Assembly (NCBI GenBank): GCA_017458225.1
Contig: JAFTFX010000017.1
Coordinates: 1 to 64,000 of the forward strand
Length of the DNA: 64,000 bases
Direction of reading: 5' to 3'
From: Prevotella sp.
GTDB lineage: Bacteria > Bacteroidota > Bacteroidia > Bacteroidales > Bacteroidaceae
In this document: positions 18,032-23,464 of the stretch, in pieces
Numbering within the stretch: the stretch's first letter is position 1
Layout of the letters: every line of letters begins with the position of its first letter
The notes under the pieces: model-generated
Database searches by the model: none
The model's input: the letters and a program-made list of their open reading frames with translations, nothing else
What the model was told of the DNA's origin: nothing
Position numbers and translations under genes: made by a program

Positions 18032-19069
18032 ATGGAAATTATTATCGGACTTCTGATTATTGCCGTTGGCGCATTCTGCCAGTCGAGTTGTTACGTACCT
18101 ATTAATAAGATTAAGGACTGGTCGTGGGAGTCCTACTGGATAGTGCAGGGCGTGTTTGCCTGGCTGGTGCTGCCGTTCTTGGGCGCACTGCTGGCCGTGC
18201 CCGAGGGACAGTCGCTGTTCGGACTGTTTGCACAGGCCCCATCGTTCAACGTGTGGATGACTATCCTCTTTGGTGTGCTGTGGGGCGTGGGCGGACTCAC
18301 CTTCGGTCTCTCCATGCGCTATCTGGGCGTGGCCCTTGGCCAGTCGATAGCCTTGGGCACCTGTGCCGGACTGGGCACTGTGATGGGCCCCGTGCTGCTG
18401 AACATCTTCTTCCCTGAGCTGAACGCACTCGACTCGCTCACCTTTGCCGTCATCCTCGGCGTGGTGGTCACGCTGCTGGGCATCGCCATCATCGGCATCG
18501 CCGGCGGCATGAAGTCGGCAGCCCTCTCTGAAGAGGAGAAGAAAGAGGCTGTCAAAGACTTCAACTTCCCCAAAGGTCTGGCCATCGCCCTTTTGGCAGG
18601 CTTCATGAGCGGCTGCTTCAACGTGGGTCTGGAGTTTGGCAAGGACATCAATTTCGGCGAGTTGACCGACCCGATGTTCCGCACGTTGCCCGCCACGTTC
18701 CTCGTCACCTTCGGCGGCTTCATCACCAACATGATCTACTGCTTCTACCAGAACCAAGTGAACAACACTTGGGGCGACTATAAGAAGACGGCCGTATGGG
18801 GCAACAACCTGCTGTTCTGCTTGCTGGCCGGTGCCCTGTGGTATTCACAGTTCTTCGGACTGGCTCTCGGCAAGGGCTTCCTCACCGAGTCGCCCACGCT
18901 GATGACCCTGTCGTTCTGCATCCTGATGGCCCTCAACGTGGTGTTCTCCAATGTCTGGGGCATCATCCTCAAGGAGTGGAAGGGCTGCTCGCAGAAGACC
19001 ATCGCCGTGCTCATCTGCGGCATCGTGGTGCTGGTCATCAGCTGCTTCCTGCCTCAGCTGATAGGGTAA
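18032..19069 (+). CDS. rhaT: L-rhamnose/proton symporter
   Basis: The 345-residue product has about ten hydrophobic segments and typical RhaT blocks: AFCQSSCYVPINKIKDWSWE near the start, GLTFGLSMRYLGVALGQSIA, and GAFMSG-like GFMSGCFNVGLEFGKDI. Length matches RhaT. It imports L-rhamnose across the inner membrane with protons. It has its own promoter and lies upstream of a HEPN-MNT module; rhaD is 3.4 kb away on the other strand. The kinase and isomerase (rhaB, rhaA) are not in this window. Confidence 0.93.
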   Translation: MEIIIGLLIIAVGAFCQSSCYVPINKIKDWSWESYWIVQGVFAWLVLPFLGALLAVPEGQSLFGLFAQAPSFNVWMTILFGVLWGVGGLTFGLSMRYLGVALGQSIALGTCAGLGTVMGPVLLNIFFPELNALDSLTFAVILGVVVTLLGIAIIGIAGGMKSAALSEEEKKEAVKDFNFPKGLAIALLAGFMSGCFNVGLEFGKDINFGELTDPMFRTLPATFLVTFGGFITNMIYCFYQNQVNNTWGDYKKTAVWGNNLLFCLLAGALWYSQFFGLALGKGFLTESPTLMTLSFCILMALNVVFSNVWGIILKEWKGCSQKTIAVLICGIVVLVISCFLPQLIG

Positions 19070-19118
19070 TGCACCTTGATAAGGTAAGGGCATTCAAAAC
19101 AAAGTAATTCGTGGAAAT

Positions 19119-19412
19119 ATGCTTGACAGAACAGAGACTATCAACAAACTAAAGGGTACGCAGCAGTATCTCAGCGAGCACTACGGCGTTCGCTCCATGA
19201 TGCTGTTTGGCTCCTTGGCCCGCAACGAGCAGAAGGAGGGCAGCGATGTCGACATATGTGTAGACATGGTGCCGAACCTATTCAACCGAGCTGGAGTTAA
19301 AATCTACCTTCAAGAGTTGCTCAATAGTGATGTCGATGTCGTTCGTATGCGCGAAAATATGAATCCTTTGTTTAAACAACAAATCTTGAAGTATGGAATT
19401 CGAGTCTACTGA
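19119..19412 (+). CDS. MNT-type minimal nucleotidyltransferase, antitoxin of a HEPN-MNT module
   Basis: The 97-residue protein has the pol-beta nucleotidyltransferase signature: G31-S32 in MLFGSLARNE and the metal-binding D43-V-D45 in GSDVDICVD. In HEPN-MNT toxin-antitoxin systems the MNT partner neutralises the HEPN RNase, in studied cases by adding AMP groups. Its 3' end overlaps the HEPN gene by 20 bases, the classical arrangement. No promoter of its own is obvious, so read-through from rhaT (50 bases upstream) is possible. Confidence 0.88.
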   Translation: MLDRTETINKLKGTQQYLSEHYGVRSMMLFGSLARNEQKEGSDVDICVDMVPNLFNRAGVKIYLQELLNSDVDVVRMRENMNPLFKQQILKYGIRVY

Positions 19413-19788
19413 GAAACTGGCAATGGTCTATGAGACCATCAAGAACATAGAGATTGCCATCAACCGTTTGGAGGAACGCTCTACCGACATACAGTCTCCT
19501 GACGATTACTGCTTGACACCACGTGGCACGGAGAAACTGGATGCTGCAGCAATGGTGATTATCGCTCTTGGCGAAGCCGTCAAAACATTAGATAAGCTGA
19601 CTGACAAGAAACTTTTGCCTACCTTTCCGTCCATAGAATGGAAAAAGGTGATGGGAGCAAGAGACATCATGGCTCATCATTATTTCGAAGTAGACCCTGA
19701 CGAAGTGTTCTCCATCATCAAGAACGACCTTGCTCCTCTGAAAGAGGCCATGGAGTTCTTTAAGAACGAACTGTTTAAGGACGAATAG
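19393..19788 (+). CDS. HEPN domain ribonuclease, toxin of a HEPN-MNT module
   Basis: The 131-residue helical protein belongs to the DUF86/HepT type. The HEPN motif Rx4-6H is present as R90-D-I-M-A-H95 with a second His, H96. Such toxins cleave RNA as dimers and are held inactive by the MNT partner encoded just upstream and overlapping. The pair sits between rhaT and the likely 6S RNA gene, suggesting it inserted into the rhamnose region. Confidence 0.88.
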   Translation: MEFESTEKLAMVYETIKNIEIAINRLEERSTDIQSPDDYCLTPRGTEKLDAAAMVIIALGEAVKTLDKLTDKKLLPTFPSIEWKKVMGARDIMAHHYFEVDPDEVFSIIKNDLAPLKEAMEFFKNELFKDE

Positions 19789-19826
19789 GCGCAGCTTTAT
19801 TTAAGTACAACACTCATCCCCCCACT

Positions 19827-19878
19827 CGAAGGAACTTTTTGCTGTTTTTCGGCAAAAAGTTTCTTTGTTTCAGTTTAA
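19827..19878 (+). repeat. Dispersed hairpin repeat, copy 1 (upstream of the 6S-like RNA)
   Basis: A 52-base segment contains ACTTTTTGC and GCAAAAAGT separated by a short loop and continues to CAGTTTAA. A close copy in the opposite orientation lies at 52987-53039, differing by a few substitutions and one indel. The hairpin may terminate the HEPN transcript; its right part contributes the TTTG (19864-19867) upstream of the next promoter. Confidence 0.75.
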
Positions 19879-19883
19879 ATGAC

Positions 19884-19891
19884 TATTTTTG
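19884..19891 (+). promoter_or_regulatory. -7 box for the 6S-like RNA
   Basis: TATTTTTG with a TTTG element 16 bases upstream (19864-19867). Transcription would begin near 19898, at the base of the predicted terminal stem. Confidence 0.6.
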
Positions 19892-19897
19892 CAACGT

Positions 19898-20083
19898 GCT
19901 TTAAAAGAGGCGCGACTTTTTATTTGCTCAATCGCTTCTCGAACTACCACCTCAGAAAAGTAAGAGCAATAAAAGACAGTCTACATTGAAGTTCGCACCA
20001 TAAGTGCGGATTTCCTCATAGTAGACTGTGGGCTGTGGTAGGCCTGAGAAGCGTATGACGGAAGTCTGCGCTTTTCTTTTTAA
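19898..20083 (+). ncRNA. ssrS: Probable 6S RNA (Bacteroidales-1 type)
   Basis: A rod-like fold can be drawn through the whole segment. AAAAG...GCGC (19903-19913) pairs with GCGCTTTTCTTTT (20068-20080), CGCTTCTC (19933-19940) with GAGAAGCG (20046-20053), CTACCAC (19944-19950) with GTGGTAG (20035-20041), CAGTCTAC (19977-19984) with GTAGACTG (20021-20028), and TTCGCAC (19992-19998) with GTGCGGA (20004-20010). Between the third and fourth stems lies an asymmetric bubble (26 and 6 bases), as in 6S RNAs, which mimic an open promoter and bind RNA polymerase. The length (about 185 nt), own promoter and lack of ORFs fit. Exact ends are estimates; a covariance-model search would settle it. Confidence 0.65.
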
Positions 20084-20151
20084 CCTAAGTGAGCGTTGAC
20101 GTAGCCAGTTAGAGGAAAATAATTTATCAATAACTTAATACATCAACAATT

Positions 20152-20709
20152 ATGGAAGCAAAAAAATTATTGTTCCTTGTCATGGCGATATGTCTGGCAA
20201 GTGGAGTGAAAGCACAATTCTATGACAGTGCGGATGAAATTTACTATTATGTAGCGTATGAGCAAGAAGGTAATGATAGCAAATTTGGGTATAGAAAACA
20301 AGACATATTACCTCAATATGTTAATGTATATGTCCTTAATTTTGATGGTATGAAAGCCGCTCCATTATCAACTTATGGAGGAGGTGACCCTATAGGTGTT
20401 GTGAAGAGAAATTTGAAATCTAATCCAACCCATTATGATGATAAGGTTGAAACGGCATTATACGAATGGGAATACGTTACCGCAACGGGAGGAGAAACAA
20501 TATACACATACCCACTAGATAATACAGAAACAAGCAAAACAGCTTACTGCTTTTCACGGGATCGGAGTATACTATCAAGGAAATACGAATACAAGAAGAG
20601 CTACCACTTCCCCCGTGACGGTTGGGAAATAACCAGGTATAAGCGAGTAGATAAAAGTTATTTCAAGACAGGTCGTTCAAGAACCCCAAGTAGCGGAATG
20701 TATGAGTAG
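20152..20709 (+). CDS. Hypothetical exported protein
   Basis: The 185-residue product has a signal peptide (KKLLFLVMAICLASGVKAQ) and no domain I recognise. The mature part is rich in Tyr and Lys. Codons are AT-rich compared with rhaT or rhaD. Its last eight bases overlap the start of the next gene, so the two are coupled and probably act together. It starts about 70 bases after the 6S-like RNA. Confidence 0.7.
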   Translation: MEAKKLLFLVMAICLASGVKAQFYDSADEIYYYVAYEQEGNDSKFGYRKQDILPQYVNVYVLNFDGMKAAPLSTYGGGDPIGVVKRNLKSNPTHYDDKVETALYEWEYVTATGGETIYTYPLDNTETSKTAYCFSRDRSILSRKYEYKKSYHFPRDGWEITRYKRVDKSYFKTGRSRTPSSGMYE

Positions 20710-21436
20710 AACAATTATTGCAATACTGATGATAGTGGTTGGGCAGAGCATCGCTGCCCAAACCTACTACTATCGCTACACGAAGTCTATCATTAAGGGT
20801 GAGGTGAATACGAATGTGAGTGGCGGACAGTTCATCACCTTCGACGGAAAGAAGTGCTATGAGTCCGACCGGCGTGGCAACAATGTGGGCAATGGCTCGT
20901 TGGCCTACGATGCAGAGGTGAGCAGAAGCACAGAGTTGGAGACCTATTGGGGCTCGTGCTACTGGAGCAAGAACGCCCACATGAAGTTTAATGCAGACCG
21001 CTCGCTGATGAACATTGAGACCAATGCAGGCAAGATTTACGTCTACAAACGTAGCACGGCTCCTTCTGGTGCCACGAATTGTTCGCTCATTCGCAAAAGT
21101 GAGAACAGCGGAGGCAGCAGCGTTGGGGGCGGAGGATACGTTGCCGACTATCCCGTGCAGCCTGTTGGCCAGCAATCTGGCAGTGGAACAAGTACCTCAA
21201 CGAAACAGGAAAGAAAAACAGATACGTGCAATCCCGACAGAAAAGAGAAAGTGCGCAGGACATGCGCTGCATGCAATGGCAAGGGAACGTATGAGAAAAA
21301 TGGCTCTGGCTGGGGTACGCCTAAATACAAGAAAAGATGCAGTGTTTGCGGATTTGAGTATTGGAACTCAACAACACATTTGCATATTTCGTGCCCAACC
21401 TGTCATGGCAAAGGCTATGTAGAATATTGGTTGTAA
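20702..21436 (+). CDS. Hypothetical exported protein with DnaJ-like CxxCxGxG zinc-ribbon repeats
   Basis: The 244-residue product starts with a signal peptide (IIAILMIVVGQSIAAQT). The N-terminal half is unassigned. The C-terminal quarter has three CxxC pairs, C188/C191 (CAACNGKG), C213/C216 (CSVC) and C231/C234 (CPTCHGKG), which resembles the zinc-binding cysteine-rich region of DnaJ but without a J domain. A Ser/Gln-rich linker separates the halves. Zinc binding is inferred from spacing. An exported protein with a DnaJ-type ribbon is uncommon, and its partner is probably the overlapping gene upstream. Confidence 0.7.
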   Translation: MSRTIIAILMIVVGQSIAAQTYYYRYTKSIIKGEVNTNVSGGQFITFDGKKCYESDRRGNNVGNGSLAYDAEVSRSTELETYWGSCYWSKNAHMKFNADRSLMNIETNAGKIYVYKRSTAPSGATNCSLIRKSENSGGSSVGGGGYVADYPVQPVGQQSGSGTSTSTKQERKTDTCNPDRKEKVRRTCAACNGKGTYEKNGSGWGTPKYKKRCSVCGFEYWNSTTHLHISCPTCHGKGYVEYWL

Positions 21437-21470
21437 ATAGTTTGTAAACTACTGTCTTTTTCCCAATAAT

Positions 21471-21713
21471 CTAAGCGGCTTTCAGCAAGTCGAGCACCGA
21501 GTAAACTCGCGTCATGTTCTCGAAGGTGAAATACTGATCGTCGAGCACCATCCACTTCTCGCGCTCCTTGACGGGCATCTGCTTGATGTCGGGGAAGAAC
21601 GAGACGGGCACGATAACCGTCCGCCCGTCGGTCAGGCGCACAACCATCTTTCCGCGGTACGTCTTGAAATCCATGTCCTTGATTCCAACGCTAACGTCTT
21701 TCATTTTGCACAT
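21471..21713 (-). CDS. DUF2442 domain protein
   Basis: The 80-residue protein has the DUF2442 layout: VSVGIKDMDFKTYRGKMVVRL, then TDGRTVIVPVSFFPDIKQMP and a final FTFENMTRVYSVLDLL. DUF2442 genes are often paired with DUF4160 genes, as here (the DUF4160 gene ends 71 bases upstream on the same strand), and such pairs are suspected toxin-antitoxin or regulatory modules. No biochemical role is established to my knowledge. Confidence 0.8.
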   Translation of the reverse strand: MCKMKDVSVGIKDMDFKTYRGKMVVRLTDGRTVIVPVSFFPDIKQMPVKEREKWMVLDDQYFTFENMTRVYSVLDLLKAA

Positions 21714-21784
21714 AATCAGGTCCTCCTATTTCTTTTATTTCTCTATGTCAATTGATATGGTCTTCTCGCCGTTGAAGGCCCTGG

Positions 21785-22063
21785 TCACCTGCTCGTTCTT
21801 GGACTAACCAAGCGACCAGAGGTCGAGCGGATGAACTCCCAATGGCGGTTGATGGCAGCAACCAGCATTTCGTTGTCCTTAGCTGACAGGCTCGACTCGG
21901 CTATCTCGACACATTGCTGGCCGTTTGACTCTATCCAAATCTTTGCCAGCGAGTGCTGATGTCGCTTGCCCTTGTAGAACACATGAACGTGTCGGCGATT
22001 ATCGTTAGCGTCGATGGATATTGCCACCAGGATGAACATCCGTAGAAATGCTAATTGACCCAT
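21785..22063 (-). CDS. DUF4160 domain protein, possibly with an altered C-terminus
   Basis: Starting at 22063 the product is 92 residues with the DUF4160 core MFILVAISIDANDNRRHVHV and FYKGKRHQHSLAKIWIE. The start is fixed by a -7 box at 22082-22089 that excludes an in-frame codon at 22084. After HWEF the reading continues as an Arg/Ser-rich tail that does not look like the family; a +2 frame gives HPLDLWSLG and a stop, so a small frameshift near 21830 is possible. It pairs with the DUF2442 gene downstream. Confidence 0.75.
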   Translation of the reverse strand: MGQLAFLRMFILVAISIDANDNRRHVHVFYKGKRHQHSLAKIWIESNGQQCVEIAESSLSAKDNEMLVAAINRHWEFIRSTSGRLVSPRTSR

Positions 22064-22081
22064 ATTTCTTTCTTTTGGGTG

Positions 22082-22089
22082 CAAAGTTA
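22082..22089 (-). promoter_or_regulatory. -7 box for the DUF4160-DUF2442 unit
   Basis: Minus strand TAACTTTG, 18 bases before the ATG at 22063. Confidence 0.6.
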
Positions 22090-22250
22090 CGAAGAATTCT
22101 AAAATCCAAGGAAAAAATCAACGGAAAGTTTCAAAAATCCAAGGCAAATCGTTGGCGTAAATCTTGGCACTCTTGTAGCGAGGGATGACGTACCTGTCTG
22201 TCTGACAGCAGGTTACTTCTCCCAAAAATTTTCTTTCGTTTGGGAGAAAA

Positions 22251-22404
22251 ACTCCGAACGTCTCGGAGTAATTCTCCGAACGTCTCGGAGTAACACTCCG
22301 AATGTTCCGTAGTAATACTCCAAGCGTCCCGTAGTAATACTCCGAACTATCCGTAGCAATGCTCCGAGAGTTCAGTAGCAACATTCCGAATGTCCTGGAG
22401 TTTT
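22251..22404. repeat. 22-bp tandem repeat array, seven units, gap between DUF4160 and rhaD
   Basis: Seven consecutive 22-base units fit ACTCCGAACGTCTCGGAGTAAT with substitutions but no indels (boundaries 22251, 22273, 22295, 22317, 22339, 22361, 22383). Early units are internally palindromic (CTCCGA/TCGGAG). A 10-bp stem, TTCTCCCAAA/TTTGGGAGAA (22217-22248), adjoins the left end. There are no unique spacers, so it is not a CRISPR array, and 22 is not a multiple of three. The remaining gap (22090-22216 and 22405-22506) holds no gene I can support; a short segment resembling the rhaD 3' end lies at 22150-22174. Confidence 0.9.
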
Positions 22405-22506
22405 ACTACGGAAGGTCTGACGCGACATGTGAGCTTTGATGTGATAAAAAGAATTTTGGCCAAAATCTTCATGATTCTGGCCAAAACTCATAAAAGGGAG
22501 ATGGGG

Positions 22507-23316
22507 TTAGCGAGGCAGGTTGAAGGCACGAGTCATCTCCTTCATCTGCTCGTCGCTCATGCCTTCGGGCTCGAAGCCCATGCAACGGGCGTTGATGTAG
22601 ATCTTGGCACTCTTCGAGAGCACGTCGATCTGGTCGAAAGCGTCCATCACGTCCTTGCCCTTTGCAAAGACACCGTGCTTCTCCCACATCACCACGTCGT
22701 AGTCCTCGAGTTCCTTCAGTGTGGCGTTGGCCAGTTCGTTAGAGCCGGGCAGGGTGTAGGGAACGATGCCGAGGCCCAGCGGACAGAATGCCTTGGTCTC
22801 AGGAATCATTGACCACAGGATGCGTGTGAGCACGTCCTTGCCCAGGAATTCGCGCTTGTGGCTCATGGCAACGAGCTCGATGGGGTGGGTGTGAACGGTG
22901 GCCTTATAGCCGCTGCCGGTCTCAATCTGGCGGGCATGCACGGTGAGGTGGCTGGGCAGTTCGGAGGTGGGCATGACGGCATTGTCGGCGATGATGACGT
23001 AGCTGGCGCAGTCGTCGAGGATACGAATGACCGATCCGTTGTCCATGGGCCAGCGAGCCAGGTCGCGCATGCGCTTGCCGGTGCCCTTGCAGTAGAAGTA
23101 GCAGCCCTTCAGTGCGGGCAGCGTGACACCAATCTGCTTCACGTCGCTGATGGCAGGCAACTGGCGAATCTCGTCGTCAACATATTCAGTCACGTTGACC
23201 GTGATGTTACCACCGTTGCGCTCAGCCCATCCGTTTTGCCACAGATAGCCTGCAACTTCTGCAATTTTCTCAATCTCCGCCTTGAGAGCAGGGCGTCCGT
23301 CTAAAATACTTTTCAT
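22507..23316 (-). CDS. rhaD: Rhamnulose-1-phosphate aldolase
   Basis: The 269-residue product is a class II aldolase/AraD-type enzyme of RhaD length. It has NGWAERNGGNITV near the start, the metal-ligand region VHTHPIELVAMSH, and EKHGVFAKG. RhaD splits L-rhamnulose 1-phosphate into dihydroxyacetone phosphate and lactaldehyde using Zn. It diverges from the sensor kinase operon at 23465 and shares that intergenic region; the -7 box at 23361-23368 serves this gene. With rhaT it makes the rhamnose link of the region. Confidence 0.94.
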   Translation of the reverse strand: MKSILDGRPALKAEIEKIAEVAGYLWQNGWAERNGGNITVNVTEYVDDEIRQLPAISDVKQIGVTLPALKGCYFYCKGTGKRMRDLARWPMDNGSVIRILDDCASYVIIADNAVMPTSELPSHLTVHARQIETGSGYKATVHTHPIELVAMSHKREFLGKDVLTRILWSMIPETKAFCPLGLGIVPYTLPGSNELANATLKELEDYDVVMWEKHGVFAKGKDVMDAFDQIDVLSKSAKIYINARCMGFEPEGMSDEQMKEMTRAFNLPR

Positions 23317-23360
23317 TGTTTTTGTTGCTTTAAGTGTTTATCAAAATCAGTAGAATTTTG

Positions 23361-23368
23361 CAAAAATA
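23361..23368 (-). promoter_or_regulatory. -7 box for rhaD
   Basis: Minus strand TATTTTTG, 44 bases before the rhaD ATG. Confidence 0.6.
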
Positions 23369-23432
23369 TATCTAATTATCGAGTAAAAACGTTTTTTTTT
23401 GATTTTTTGCCACGAATATCTGATTTTTTAAT

Positions 23433-23440
23433 TAATTTTG
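23433..23440 (+). promoter_or_regulatory. -7 box for the sensor kinase operon
   Basis: TAATTTTG, 24 bases before the ATG at 23465, with a TTTG at 23406-23409. It supports that start over an in-frame codon at 23438, which would overlap the box. Confidence 0.55.
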
Positions 23441-23464
23441 CAAGCAATACAAATACTGCTACCG

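Noticed and set aside
22118..22384. Open frame on the minus strand through the 22-bp array
   Set aside because: The repeat unit is not a multiple of three, the product has no family features, and no start signal is seen.
22251..22404. CRISPR array
   Set aside because: Units adjoin directly; there are no unique spacers and no cas genes in the window.
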